Of a stretch of DNA of 64,000 bases, positions 29,651 through 39,077 are shown piece by piece. Positions within the stretch are counted from its first letter, which is position 1, and each line of letters starts with the position of its first letter. The position numbers were made by a program, and so were the translations under genes. The stretch covers positions 62,001 to 126,000 of the forward strand of contig JACTUA010000003.1 of NCBI GenBank assembly GCA_015660865.1, given 5' to 3'. The stretch comes from Methanomicrobiales archaeon. GTDB lineage: Archaea > Halobacteriota > Methanomicrobia > Methanomicrobiales > JACTUA01. Under the pieces are notes generated by a model. The model was not told the DNA's origin, made no database searches, and worked only from the letters and a program-made list of their open reading frames with translations.

Positions 29651-30918
29651 GGGAGTCGCCCTATCCCCTCGAGCAGAGCCTTGGTATCTCCTGGTATGCC
29701 ACCGCAACCGAGGGGATCGGGGGGCTCCTTCGTGAAAACGCCGAGGATTTTATCGTAGACGAGGTGCCGGCCGGTCCCTGGGGGGACTCAGGCAGGTACC
29801 TCATCCTCAGGCTGACGAAGCGGAACTGGGAGCAGCAGCGCCTTGCGAAGGAGATGGCACGGGCCCTCGCGATCAGCCACCGGAGGATCTCGTGGGCCGG
29901 TACAAAGGACCGGAAGGCGGTGACGAGCCAGTATATCTCCATCCATGGCCTGGAACCGGAGGCGGTGGAGAGGATTACGCTTCCCGATGTCAGGCTCGAG
30001 GTGGCCGGGCGATCCGATCATGCCATCGCCCTCGGGGAGCTCAAGGGGAACCGTTTTACCATCCGTATCAGGGATTGCGATCCAAACGGCCTTGCAGGGC
30101 GGGTCGATGAGGTTACCCGGGCCGCCGGATCAGGGTTCCCGAATTACGTCGGGATCCAGCGGTTCGGGGTTATGCGCCCTGTCACCCATCTCGTTGGCGA
30201 GAGGATCCTGCGGGGCGATCTCGAGGGAGCCGTCCTCACGTATCTGGGAGCTACCTTCCCATCGGAACCTGCCGGGATGCGGGAGGCACGGGAGGGTTTC
30301 CTGGAGGACCGGAATGTGAAGGATGCCATCCGGCGATTTCCCGTACGCCTCACTTTCGAGAGGGCGATGCTCCACCACCTTGACGGGCACCCGGACGACT
30401 ATCCCGGGGCCCTGAAGTCCCTCCCCCCGCGGCTCCTCTCTATGTTCGTCTCGGCATTCCAGTCCTTCCTCTTCAACACCCTCCTCTCGCGGAGGTGCAG
30501 GCAGGGTATCCCCATGGGCGAACCCGCCCCGGGCGACCGCCTCCTCTTCCCCAACGGGAGGGAGGACAGGGTGACCGATGGGAACCTGGACGCGGCCATC
30601 CTCCAGGTGGCGAGGAAGAGAGCGCGGATCGGGCTCTTCGTGCCGGGCTCCGGGCCCGCGCCGGGTTTGGGGCAGGACGGGGATCCCGCGTGGGCCCTCC
30701 TCAAAGAGCTCGGGATCACGCCTGAGAATTTTACCTTTGCATCGAAGCTGGTCTCGGCTGCTTACTCCGGCATGACCCGGCCAGTGGCCCTCACCACGGA
30801 GATTACCTGGAAGGTCGAGGGGAACGATGTCCTCCTCGAGTTCTTCCTCGGCCCGGGGCAGTATGCAACCACGGTCTGCCGCGAGTTTATGAAGGCTGAC
30901 CCGGTGCGGATGATCTGA
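29647..30918 (+). CDS. truD: tRNA pseudouridine synthase D
   Basis: The product is 423 aa. The conserved GGLLRENAEDFIVDEV start, SWAGTKDRKAVTSQ with the catalytic Asp (GTKDR), the GNRFTIRIRD segment, FPNYVGIQRFG and a TRUD insertion domain are seen. TruD makes pseudouridine 13 in tRNA. Archaeal versions are this length. It is coupled to pth2 and its 3' end overlaps the convergent sppA by 32 bp. Confidence 0.95.
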   Translation: MRESPYPLEQSLGISWYATATEGIGGLLRENAEDFIVDEVPAGPWGDSGRYLILRLTKRNWEQQRLAKEMARALAISHRRISWAGTKDRKAVTSQYISIHGLEPEAVERITLPDVRLEVAGRSDHAIALGELKGNRFTIRIRDCDPNGLAGRVDEVTRAAGSGFPNYVGIQRFGVMRPVTHLVGERILRGDLEGAVLTYLGATFPSEPAGMREAREGFLEDRNVKDAIRRFPVRLTFERAMLHHLDGHPDDYPGALKSLPPRLLSMFVSAFQSFLFNTLLSRRCRQGIPMGEPAPGDRLLFPNGREDRVTDGNLDAAILQVARKRARIGLFVPGSGPAPGLGQDGDPAWALLKELGITPENFTFASKLVSAAYSGMTRPVALTTEITWKVEGNDVLLEFFLGPGQYATTVCREFMKADPVRMI

Positions 30919-31702
30919 CATTCGCCCCGGCGAGGGATCTCGCATCGTCGATGGCGTCATGAAGGCTTCCGAGCCGGTCGACGAGCCCGATCTTCACCGC
31001 CTCCTCGCCCCGGATCACCCTGCCATCCTCGATATCTGCCCGGGAGACATTCCTCTGCTTCAGGATGTCATCTATGAACCGTGCAAAGGAGGCGTTCACG
31101 AGCGACTGGGCGTAATCCTGCTCAATCCCGGTGAGGGGGCGGTAGGGTGATCCCATATCCTTGAGGGTCCCGGACTTCACCACGGTCACGTTATAGCCCT
31201 CGCGGTCGAGCCAGGTGCTGATATCGGTGAAGGTCCAGATGGTCCCGACCGCGCCGGTGAGGGTGTCGGGATCCGCATAGATCCGGCTCCCGTGGGCGGA
31301 GACGGCATACGCAGCCGAGGTGGCGATATCCCCCATGGAGACCACGACGGGTTTCCTCGCCTTCGCGTACTCCATGTCAGATGTGATCTCCTGGGCCGCC
31401 GCGGGGGTCCCGCCCGGGCTGTTCACCCGGAGCACGATGGCCTCGACGAGGGGGTCGTCTGCCGCATCCCGGATCTCCCCGCCCACGAAATCGCTCCCTA
31501 TGGCATCGGATGATGAGAAGTCACCGGTCGAGAGGGTCCCCTCCATATAGATCACCGCTACGGATCTCCCCTTCGTGTAGGTCAGGAGCCAGGCTCCCGC
31601 AACAACGGCGAGGAGGATCACCACAACGATGGCAGTGATGCGGAGGGCCCTTCTCCACCGCATCCCCTCGATCCTCCGGATCTCCTCCTCAAGGAACCCC
31701 AT
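30887..31702 (-). CDS. sppA: Signal peptide peptidase SppA
   Basis: The product is 271 aa. One N-terminal membrane anchor (about 20-42) is followed by a single SppA protease domain. The catalytic Ser is S129 in MGDIATSAAYAVSAHG, and the general-base Lys is in VVKSGTLKDMGSPYRP (most likely K181). RVNSPGGTPAAAQEI is conserved. It degrades cleaved signal peptides at the membrane surface. ATG at 31702 overlaps the arfC stop by 14 bp, so the two are coupled. The longer frame to 31729 adds an atypical leader. Confidence 0.93.
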   Translation of the reverse strand: MGFLEEEIRRIEGMRWRRALRITAIVVVILLAVVAGAWLLTYTKGRSVAVIYMEGTLSTGDFSSSDAIGSDFVGGEIRDAADDPLVEAIVLRVNSPGGTPAAAQEITSDMEYAKARKPVVVSMGDIATSAAYAVSAHGSRIYADPDTLTGAVGTIWTFTDISTWLDREGYNVTVVKSGTLKDMGSPYRPLTGIEQDYAQSLVNASFARFIDDILKQRNVSRADIEDGRVIRGEEAVKIGLVDRLGSLHDAIDDARSLAGANVRSSAPGQPS

Positions 31703-32390
31703 GGCCCCCCTCCCCGTAGAGCACGTCATACTCGGTGACCAGGTTGGAACCGCACATAAAGAAGCGCTTCAGCGCGAGGCGTATCATCTCGGACTCGGCG
31801 TCGATGTGCATCCCGCCCACGAGGGAGGGGGTATCTGCCCCACCGACGATGAAAGGGAGGTGGATGAGCCGGATCTCGTCCACGAGCCGGTGCCGGAGCA
31901 TGTGCCAGTTGAGGGTCGGCCCCCCCTCGATCATGAGATTCTTCACCCCATAGTCCCGGCTCAGTGACTCCATCAGGAAGGGGAGGTCCACCCGCTCCTC
32001 CCCGGCAACGATGATTCCCACCCCTTTCTCCCTGATGGCTTCCACGCGGTCTCGGGGAGCGTTCCGTGCGACCGCGATCACGGTCGGGGCATCCTTCTTG
32101 AGCACGTTGGATTCGGGGGGGATATCGGCCATACTGTTCGGGATGACCCGGAGCGGGCTCTTACCCGGGACAAGCCGGACGGTGAGGAACGAGTTGTCGA
32201 TCTTGATGGTGTTTGCCCCGACCATGATGGCATCATAGTTGGCCCGGGTCTCGTGAAGGAGGATCTCGGTCTCGGGGGCCATGTACTTCATGAGGATCTT
32301 GGAGGACGCACCCTTCTTCAGGGTGAGCTTCCCGTCGGCAGTGATCTCTGACATCATGAGTACGTGGGGTCTCTCTCTCCTCGGTGCCAT
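31689..32390 (-). CDS. arfC: 2,5-diamino-6-(ribosylamino)-pyrimidinone 5'-phosphate reductase
   Basis: The product is 233 aa with the RibD C-terminal/DHFR-like fold. MSEITADGKLTLKKG at the start, DAIMVGANTIKIDNSFLTVR, and MIEGGPTLNWHMLRHRLVDEIRL are the family's substrate and NADPH contact regions. In archaea this reductase acts early in riboflavin and deazaflavin (F420) synthesis, reducing the ribose side chain. ATG at 32390 leaves the usual short RPHV lead-in; an in-frame start at 32423 is less likely. Confidence 0.9.
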   Translation of the reverse strand: MAPRRERPHVLMMSEITADGKLTLKKGASSKILMKYMAPETEILLHETRANYDAIMVGANTIKIDNSFLTVRLVPGKSPLRVIPNSMADIPPESNVLKKDAPTVIAVARNAPRDRVEAIREKGVGIIVAGEERVDLPFLMESLSRDYGVKNLMIEGGPTLNWHMLRHRLVDEIRLIHLPFIVGGADTPSLVGGMHIDAESEMIRLALKRFFMCGSNLVTEYDVLYGEGGHGVP

Positions 32391-32483
32391 GCGCCTCGCC
32401 TGGTATAGATCTTTCCCCGCCATTTGAAGAAGATTTGGGTGGAGAGGAACAGTTTTAATGGGTAAAGTGCCCTCCTCTTATGG

Positions 32484-33122
32484 ATGAATATCACCACGCT
32501 CCGGCCGAGGCTCATCTGCCACCTTGAACCGGTCGGGAAGGCTTTTGCCCGTGCGGGGTTCACCCCGAACCAGATCTCCCTCCTCTCTCTCCTCCTCGGG
32601 GTGGCGGCCATGATCCTCTTTGCCTTCCGGTCCTTTCCCTTCGGGTCCATCGTCCTCCTCGCCTCGGCCGTCCTGGATCTCGTGGACGGCCATGTCTCGC
32701 GGATCCAGGACTCAGGGACCCGGTTCGGGGCGGTCTTCGACTGGATCGTGGACAAGTACGTCGATGCCCTTGCCCTGCTCGGGGTAGGGATCTCCGGGAT
32801 CCCCATCATCACCCGGGTCATCCCTGCACCTCCCCTCGCCGATCCGGTGGTGGTGATGGTTGCCATCCTCGGGTCTATGATGAACACCTTCATCAAGCCC
32901 GTGGTCTACGCCGAGGTCGGTTTCGCCGACCGGCACCACGGGAAGATCGAGGATCCTCTGGAAGGGGTCGGGTTCTTCGGCCGGCCCGAGACCCTCCTCG
33001 TCCTTATCGTGGGTGGCTGCACCGGCCTCATCTGGGTCTCCATCCTGATCATCGCGGTGGCGACGAACCTCTCGGCCATGGAGCGGATCATCTACCTCCG
33101 CAGGCACCTCGGGGGATCATAA
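32484..33122 (+). CDS. CDP-alcohol phosphatidyltransferase
   Basis: The product is 212 aa with about five or six membrane segments. The active-site motif reads DLVDGHVSR, then eight residues, G, three residues, D, three residues, D. It matches the DxxDGxxAR...G...D...D signature except for Ser in place of the usual Ala. It transfers a phospho-alcohol from a CDP-activated archaeol lipid to a polar head group. The head group (for example inositol phosphate or glycerol phosphate) cannot be told. ATAs and a TTTTAATG stretch lie just upstream. Confidence 0.88.
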   Translation: MNITTLRPRLICHLEPVGKAFARAGFTPNQISLLSLLLGVAAMILFAFRSFPFGSIVLLASAVLDLVDGHVSRIQDSGTRFGAVFDWIVDKYVDALALLGVGISGIPIITRVIPAPPLADPVVVMVAILGSMMNTFIKPVVYAEVGFADRHHGKIEDPLEGVGFFGRPETLLVLIVGGCTGLIWVSILIIAVATNLSAMERIIYLRRHLGGS

Positions 33123-33166
33123 AACAATGGTTACCACGCCCCGCGATCCCTCTTTTTGAGAAAAGT

Positions 33167-33337
33167 TCACCCTGGATGAAGGTGGGAACAGATCTGGACC
33201 TTCAGCCTCGCCCAGTACCGGTAATAATCCGGTTGATAAAGGTCGATCTCGCGGCTCAGGTCCTCGTAGATCGTGCACTGGATGTCGCACCGTTTCAGGT
33301 AGATGCAGAAATCCAGTGCCGAGACAGGACGCTTCAT
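33167..33337 (-). CDS. Small Cys-containing protein, 56 aa
   Basis: The frame from ATG at 33337 to TGA at 33167 gives a 56-aa peptide with Cys at 11, 17, 21 and 50 and an aromatic-rich middle (DLYQPDYYRYW). TTAAATATAT on the minus strand (around 33366-33375) is a good TATA box about 30 bp upstream of the ATG. The opposite-strand frame over the same bases looks like its shadow. No family was recognised; a zinc or iron-sulfur site is possible. Confidence 0.45.
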   Translation of the reverse strand: MKRPVSALDFCIYLKRCDIQCTIYEDLSREIDLYQPDYYRYWARLKVQICSHLHPG

Positions 33338-33462
33338 CCGGATCTGATAATCGGGGGTGGGGATGATATATTTAACCCGGGAGAGGTTTCGCGGGAAACC
33401 CGGCTGTCCGGAATCTAGGGAAGCTATAAGAGGGGAATGTCCTTACTGAAGGTTAGAGGCTG

Positions 33463-34071
33463 ATGGAACCCTTCGAAACTTTCATCTGGAAGAGGATCCT
33501 CGTCCAGCTAGGTGGCGTCATCGCGATCTCTGCAATCCTCGGGGGATTCGTCCTCTCCTATAATGCATCCTACAACAACGTCGTGAACCTCGGCCAATTG
33601 GCCGACGAGAGGTGGGTGGGGATCACCCGGGACATGCAGGAGAGATACGGGGGAATCCCGGGGCTGGCAGATGACCTGAGGCCATCCATGGGGTCCGATG
33701 CCTCATCCCTCGATGAGGTGACGAGAAATCTGAGCAGCTTGAGAGCGGCTCTCGAGGCAGGGGACATCGGGGCGATCAATCCCGCAACAACCAACCTCGA
33801 GGCCTCCCTCGCTCTCCTCTCCAGGGTCCTCCAGGAGCACCCGGAGGTCGCGGCATCCCGGGAGGTGCAGGACTTCATGGCGACCCTTGAGGGGACCGAG
33901 GGGCGCATCTCGGCCGACCGGTCGAGGTATAATGAGGAGATCCAGACATACAACCGGGCGATCAGCTCCTTCCCGGCGAGCCTGTGGACGAACAACTGGG
34001 GATTCAGCCGGAGGGAGTATTTTACGGCGAGGATCGGGAGCACGGAACCGACTCCTGTTCCTGTTGACTGA
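33463..34071 (+). CDS. LemA family protein
   Basis: The product is 202 aa with one N-terminal membrane segment (about 13-33). LSYNASYNNVVNLGQLADERWVGITRDMQERYGGIPGL is the LemA start, and YNEEIQTYNRAISSFPASLW the family's second conserved stretch. LemA proteins are membrane-anchored helical bundles of unclear function. A TATA-like GCTATAAGA lies at about 33424-33432. Confidence 0.85.
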   Translation: MEPFETFIWKRILVQLGGVIAISAILGGFVLSYNASYNNVVNLGQLADERWVGITRDMQERYGGIPGLADDLRPSMGSDASSLDEVTRNLSSLRAALEAGDIGAINPATTNLEASLALLSRVLQEHPEVAASREVQDFMATLEGTEGRISADRSRYNEEIQTYNRAISSFPASLWTNNWGFSRREYFTARIGSTEPTPVPVD

Positions 34072-34152
34072 AATCGCATGTTTTTCTTGTCCCCCCCAAG
34101 ATAACCGTTCCAACTCTGGCCCGGATTCACGTACCAAGATCTCGGGAAGGGG

Positions 34153-34977
34153 TTACCTCTTTACGGCTCTCCTGATCCCATGAATCAGGCCTGTGAAGTC
34201 TTCGGTATAGATCGAGTACAGGTCCCCGGCCCATACCCCCAGATCCGGAATGAGGACGAAGAGGCCGTAGGCGATAGCGATGAGCGCGATGAGCGCCCCG
34301 CCCTCGGCCATGATATTGTGCGCCCAGAAGAAGGACTCGTACCCCCATTCGCCGTTCGAGGCGATCGCGGGGAGGTAGGGGAACCATTGATCGGTATACG
34401 CGATGATGACAAAGACGTTCCGGATAAGGTTGAGGATATAGATGGTTGGCACGACGAGAAGGAAAGCCGCGGTCTTCTGCCGGACCGTCGTCGGGACGGC
34501 TCCTGCGACACCCAGCATGATCGCCATGGACTGGATGCCGGTGCATGCGAGGATGATCTCGATCCGGAAGCTGTTCCGCCCGATGAGGTTCCAGGCAAGA
34601 AGGGTTGCGGGCCGGCTGACCGCGCCGACGAGGAAGATCACCTGGCCGGTTACGATCCCGATGAGGTAGTCCCCGAGGAAGGGCAGGTAGGCGAAGGGGG
34701 CGTAGATGAGGAAGGCCACGGCCGATGCCCGGGAGAGGGCGAGGATGCTCGTATCCTCCCGGAGAAGGCGGCGGGACGTGATGAAGAGGAAGGGCAGGGC
34801 AAGGATCGCGAGGGTGGGATAGAGGATGTTGTTCTGGGAGAGGTAGTACGGGATCTCGGCGATGAGGAAGAGGACCATGGCCGTCCATCCGAGGATTGCA
34901 GTGTACTTCCGCCCCTTCCAGGGAAGAAGAAAGGCGAGGAAGAAGATGCCGGAGGCGAGGACCAGGTACTCGATCAT
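34153..34977 (-). CDS. artA: Archaeosortase A
   Basis: The product is 274 aa with about eight membrane segments. The catalytic Cys145 lies in EIILACTGIQSMA, Arg186 in NLIRNVFVIIAYTD and His220 in FFWAHN, the Cys-Arg-(His) arrangement of archaeosortases. These enzymes cut PGF-CTERM tails of surface proteins and attach them to membrane lipid. ATG at 34977 is used; the longer frame runs through the 27-nt repeat upstream and is low in complexity. No PGF-CTERM substrate gene is seen in the window. Confidence 0.92.
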   Translation of the reverse strand: MIEYLVLASGIFFLAFLLPWKGRKYTAILGWTAMVLFLIAEIPYYLSQNNILYPTLAILALPFLFITSRRLLREDTSILALSRASAVAFLIYAPFAYLPFLGDYLIGIVTGQVIFLVGAVSRPATLLAWNLIGRNSFRIEIILACTGIQSMAIMLGVAGAVPTTVRQKTAAFLLVVPTIYILNLIRNVFVIIAYTDQWFPYLPAIASNGEWGYESFFWAHNIMAEGGALIALIAIAYGLFVLIPDLGVWAGDLYSIYTEDFTGLIHGIRRAVKR

Positions 34978-35009
34978 TCCGGAATTATTGGGCGCTGCAG
35001 GAAAAAAAG

Positions 35010-35074
35010 GGTTCCCCACCAGGGCTTCGCCCCGTTGGTTCTCCCTCGGGCTGATGCCCTTCGGGTTCCCCATC
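35010..35074 (-). repeat. 27-nt tandem repeat upstream of artA
   Basis: On the minus strand GGRGAACC occurs three times (plus-strand positions 35010-35017, 35037-35044, 35064-35071), spaced exactly 27 bp. The spacers contain GGGCGAAGCCC and GGGCATCAGCCC mini-hairpins. It lies 33 bp before the artA start. The family is shared with the repeat at 26733-26800. Confidence 0.75.
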
Positions 35075-35164
35075 GGAGGATTCCTGCGGGCCCGCCCCGG
35101 TGATGAACGTGGCGGGCGCACCCATCCCAAGGGTTAATCCCCCGGGAGACATAGATCGTAGAGG

Positions 35165-35476
35165 ATGTTCTGCCCCAAGTGCCGGAGCCTCATGATATCG
35201 TCGGGCGGCCAGCTCAAGTGCAGGAAGTGCGGTTTTCTCCGGGATTTCACGGACAATGATTCGCCCAAGGGGACGAAGGCCGGGGGAGGGAGGGCCATCA
35301 CCATCATCGAGGACGAGAAGGAGATCGCAACCCTTCCCACCATCCAGATCACCTGCTCGAAGTGCGGGCACAATATGGCCTTCTGGTGGCTGCGCCAGCT
35401 CCGCGCCGCCGACGAATCGGAGGTCCGGTTCTTCCGGTGCTGCGAGTGCGGGAACACGTGGCGGCAGTACGATTAA
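35165..35476 (+). CDS. tfs: Transcription factor S (TFIIS/RPB9-like)
   Basis: The product is 103 aa. The N-terminal zinc ribbon has MFCPKCRS and CRKCGF. The C-terminal ribbon has CSKCGHNMAFWW, the acidic RAADESEVRFFRC loop with the Asp-Glu pair that enters the polymerase active site, and CCECGNTWRQYD. It stimulates transcript cleavage by backtracked archaeal RNA polymerase. The gene is complete and of usual length. The region 34978-35164 before it holds the artA leader repeat. Confidence 0.96.
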   Translation: MFCPKCRSLMISSGGQLKCRKCGFLRDFTDNDSPKGTKAGGGRAITIIEDEKEIATLPTIQITCSKCGHNMAFWWLRQLRAADESEVRFFRCCECGNTWRQYD

Positions 35477-35501
35477 CGGGGAACGACAGAGTCACCTGCA
35501 T

Positions 35502-36176
35502 ATGCCTTCGAACTTCTGCCCGAACTGCGGAGCGAAGTTACAATACCCGGAAGCAGAGATCTGCCCGAGCTGCGGGGTGAGGATCAAACCGCCCCCTTCT
35601 TCTCCCGGCGATCTCTATCCTGGATTCTGGACCCGGGTCTTCGCCTATATCATCGATACAGTCATCCTTGCGATCCCGAGTGCGATCATCATTTTTCTCC
35701 TTATCGCGGGTCCAATTTCGGACGCCATGAATGCGGTCTCCGGTACCATGAGTCCATTCTCGCTGGACACCATACCCTCTCCAGGTACAATGATCCCATC
35801 GGCACCATATTCTCCGGATCTCGGTTCCCTTTTACCTTCAGATCTCGGCTCCCTCTTCGGCCCCCTCCTATTTGCGATGATGGAGACGGCGGTTATCGTC
35901 CTTGCAATCCGGTGGGTCTACTTCGCGTACATGGAGAGCTCGCCGAGGCAGGCGACCTTCGGGAAAGCGGCACTCGGCCTCGTGGTGATCGACGGGGGAG
36001 GCCACCGGATCTCATTTCTCAGGGCCACCGGGCGGTGGCTGGGGAAACTGCTCTCGTGGGCCACCTTGGGTATCGGCTTTTATCTCATCCAGTTTACCGA
36101 GAAGAAGCAGGGGTTACACGACCTGATAGCAGATACCTTTGTCGTGTATAAAAACCGGTATCAGGAACCCCGTTGA
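35502..36176 (+). CDS. RDD family membrane protein with N-terminal zinc ribbon
   Basis: The product is 224 aa. A zinc ribbon (FCPNCG, ICPSCG; residues 5-25) leads to an RDD domain. That domain starts FWTRVFAYIIDTVILAIPSA, where the Arg and Asp match the family signature, and has about three membrane segments; a Pro/Ser-rich loop lies between the first and second. KAALGLVVIDGGGHRISFLRATGRWLGKLLS is the conserved second half. RDD proteins are membrane proteins of unclear, perhaps transport, function. It follows tfs by 25 bp on the same strand. Confidence 0.85.
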   Translation: MPSNFCPNCGAKLQYPEAEICPSCGVRIKPPPSSPGDLYPGFWTRVFAYIIDTVILAIPSAIIIFLLIAGPISDAMNAVSGTMSPFSLDTIPSPGTMIPSAPYSPDLGSLLPSDLGSLFGPLLFAMMETAVIVLAIRWVYFAYMESSPRQATFGKAALGLVVIDGGGHRISFLRATGRWLGKLLSWATLGIGFYLIQFTEKKQGLHDLIADTFVVYKNRYQEPR

Positions 36177-36277
36177 TATCCCCGATCGCTCTTTCCTGTG
36201 AACCCGGTATTTCTCCCCGATTTCAGAAGCTATATCAGGGTTGAATGAAAGATCCATCCGAATAATCCCATCCCCCT

Positions 36278-38941
36278 ATGAAAGATATCCCCCTTCTCGG
36301 AAAATATCGAAATCTCCTGATTCCTGGCATAATTCTCTTATTCTTCCTATTTTCCCTGGCGATACGGGCGATTCCCGCGCTTTATACCCCGGCAGGTGGT
36401 TTCATTCCCATCTACGACTCGGACACCTGGTACACCCTCCGGCAGGTCGAGGTGATGGTGCATTCCTTCCCCCAGTACAACTGGTTCGATCCCATGACAG
36501 CCTATCCGCTCGGGAAGCTCATCGACTGGGGCCCACTCGATCCAGCCCTGGCAGCAGCCCTCTGCCTGTTGACCGGGGCAACAACACGGGACGCCATCAT
36601 CAATACGGCGATGTGGCTCGGGCCGGTCCTCGGGGCATGCCTGGTACCGGTCATGTACCTGATGGGGAGGGTAATCTATGACCGACGGGTTGGGATCGTT
36701 GCTGCAGCACTGGCCTCCTTCGTCTCGTTCCGTCTCTTCTTCCTCGCGAGCTACGGGTTTGTCGATCACCACATCGCCGAGGTCCTGACAACCTCGCTGT
36801 TTCTCCTGGCCTACTTTGCCATCCTCTCCTATACGCGGGACCATCCCATCGCCTCCTCCGGTACGGGATCGCGCTCCGTGAGCTTGGGTCTCTCACTCCT
36901 CTGCGGGTTCCTTTACTTTGCAGGGCTCCTCGCCAGCACGACGGTGGTCATCATCCTCATGGTCATCGGCATCTACACGATGATCCAGATCTTCGCTGAT
37001 ACCCTTGAGGGCCGTCCCACACACGATTACGTCCTCGCGAACTCCGGTATCTTCATCACCGCCATCCTCCTCCTCCTCGCCTTCGGGATAAAGGCGGACG
37101 GGTTCTCTCTCAGCCAGTATTCAGCCGGCCATCTCCTGGCCTGTGTTGGGCTCCTCGCTGCAACCCTCGCCCTTTTCCTCCTCTCCTGGGGGACACGGGG
37201 GAAGAGCCCCCTCTTCCTCGCCTCATGTGTTCTCCTCGCGGCAGGTGCAGCTCTTGTCCTGCTCTTCGCCCCCCCTCTGCGACAGATACTCGACCAGGTA
37301 CTCCAGTTTCTTTCACCCGCCAGCGCTTACTCAGCGAGCATCCAGGAAATGTTCCCATGGTCCCTGGAGACCGCCTGGCAGAACTTCAACCTCTTCCTCA
37401 TCCTCGCAGCAGGGGGCCTTCTCATCCTGGTCCTTCACCTGAGAAAAAAGAGGAGGCGCGAGGAGATCTTCCTCGGGGTATGGGCTCTCACCCTCCTTTC
37501 CATCACCATCCTCCACAGCCGGTTCGAGTACTACCTTGCCGTGCCGTTCATCCTCCTCTCAGCCCTCTGCATTGTTGAGGCCGTCAGTCGGGGGTTTCCC
37601 GGGCTTGTGGCGGCGGGACAAAAACGCCTCCGGGATCTCAAACCATCGCCGGACAGGGAGCATCCGGAGCCACAAAGGCCAGGGAAGGGGCCCGGGAGAA
37701 AAGGACAGGCCAAGAAGATCTCAAAGGCGCTCAGGAAAGATTCGGGAAAGGATGGCAATCGAGGGCGTGGATACACAGCCGTTGCAGGCGTGGTACTCAT
37801 AGCTCTCTTTGCAGGATCAGGGATCTCTCTCTCGCAGAATATCCAGTCCGGGATGCAGATTCCTTACCGGGAGATCCCGGGTGACTGGACAGACACCCTC
37901 TCCTGGATGGATGGCCATACTCCTCCCCTCCCGGTGGACTACTTCGGGAGGTACGAGCCGAAGAACTTCTCCTACCCCCCCGGTTCGTACGGGGTCATGG
38001 CCATCTGGGATGCCGGCCACTGGATCACCTTCTTTGCCCGCCGCATCCCGAATGTGAACCCCTTCCAGGACAACCTCGCGGGCGATGCCGGCGGCGCAGC
38101 TTTCCTCCTCGCCCCAACGGAGGCGAACGCGGATGCGATCCTGGATAACCTCGGGACCCGGTTCGTCATCACCGATGCCTGGACTGCGACGGACAAGTTC
38201 ACAACCCAGATCCCCTGGGTGGACCCTTCTGTCAATATCACCCCCTACATCAGGGAGTTCTTCCTCCCGGACTCTGATGATCCGACTCACCTCAGCCTGG
38301 TAGATCTCTATGACGATGCCTACTACCGGTCCATGATCGTGAGGCTCCAGAACTTCGATGGATCCATGGCCCTCCCCGACCGTGCCCAATACATCGAGTA
38401 CACCGTGAGAAGGGTCCCGGGTGGGGGCGAGACGGCGCCGGTGGATACGATCGGCATGGTCATCGCGAAGATCCAGGATCGCGACGCCATCACGGCAGCC
38501 GGGGAGGCAGCATCCGTGAACGCGAACCCATTCGGGAGTGTCCTGGCGGTTGTGCTTTCCGACCGGCCCGACCGCCCGGTGACGGAGGTCCCGGCCGTCA
38601 CCCGCCTCCGGCTCATCCACGAATCCCCGAAGAATGTCACCTGGGACCTCTATACCGGCGAGGAAGTACCGACGAATATCAGCTATGTCAAGGTCTTCGA
38701 GTATGTCAGGGGCGCGCATATCAGGGGGAACGGGATCATCGAGCTGCCCCTCATGACGAACACAGGGCGCCTGTTCACCTACCGGCAGGAGAGCATCGAC
38801 GGGGAGTTCATTGTCCCGTACTCGACCCTGAATAATCCCTATGATGTGAAGGCCACCGGCCCCTACCATATCGCCGGTTCGACGGCTACCTATGAAGTGA
38901 GCGAAGAGGATATCCTCTCCGGTACTATCGTGAGTGGATGA
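36278..38941 (+). CDS. aglB: AglB/STT3 oligosaccharyltransferase
   Basis: The product is 887 aa. About 12-13 membrane segments (1-510) are followed by a large external domain. The first external loop has the metal-binding IYDSDTWY motif, and the catalytic signature, equivalent to WWDYG, reads IWDAGHWITFFARR near residue 575. AglB transfers the lipid-linked glycan to Asn in surface proteins. A low-complexity basic linker (about 455-500) precedes the last membrane segment. It is the first of three glycosylation genes in a row. Confidence 0.95.
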   Translation: MKDIPLLGKYRNLLIPGIILLFFLFSLAIRAIPALYTPAGGFIPIYDSDTWYTLRQVEVMVHSFPQYNWFDPMTAYPLGKLIDWGPLDPALAAALCLLTGATTRDAIINTAMWLGPVLGACLVPVMYLMGRVIYDRRVGIVAAALASFVSFRLFFLASYGFVDHHIAEVLTTSLFLLAYFAILSYTRDHPIASSGTGSRSVSLGLSLLCGFLYFAGLLASTTVVIILMVIGIYTMIQIFADTLEGRPTHDYVLANSGIFITAILLLLAFGIKADGFSLSQYSAGHLLACVGLLAATLALFLLSWGTRGKSPLFLASCVLLAAGAALVLLFAPPLRQILDQVLQFLSPASAYSASIQEMFPWSLETAWQNFNLFLILAAGGLLILVLHLRKKRRREEIFLGVWALTLLSITILHSRFEYYLAVPFILLSALCIVEAVSRGFPGLVAAGQKRLRDLKPSPDREHPEPQRPGKGPGRKGQAKKISKALRKDSGKDGNRGRGYTAVAGVVLIALFAGSGISLSQNIQSGMQIPYREIPGDWTDTLSWMDGHTPPLPVDYFGRYEPKNFSYPPGSYGVMAIWDAGHWITFFARRIPNVNPFQDNLAGDAGGAAFLLAPTEANADAILDNLGTRFVITDAWTATDKFTTQIPWVDPSVNITPYIREFFLPDSDDPTHLSLVDLYDDAYYRSMIVRLQNFDGSMALPDRAQYIEYTVRRVPGGGETAPVDTIGMVIAKIQDRDAITAAGEAASVNANPFGSVLAVVLSDRPDRPVTEVPAVTRLRLIHESPKNVTWDLYTGEEVPTNISYVKVFEYVRGAHIRGNGIIELPLMTNTGRLFTYRQESIDGEFIVPYSTLNNPYDVKATGPYHIAGSTATYEVSEEDILSGTIVSG

Positions 38942-39077
38942 TCACGGCGCGGGGCGGAAAGGACAAAGCCACGTCAGCATTCTGCGACGGCTGCCGAGGC
39001 TTCGCACGGAGACGGGGGTGATGGGACACGATTCTGATGGTTTTATCCTCGCCCGGGAATTATCCCTACCGAGTACC

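Noticed and set aside
33378-33404. Hairpin GGTTTC/GAAACC between the small minus gene and lemA
   Set aside because: Short stem between divergent promoters, with no terminator-like T run or partner element; too weak to call.
33176-33418. Plus-strand 80-codon ORF before lemA
   Set aside because: The opposite strand carries a better small gene with TATA box; the plus frame looks like its shadow.
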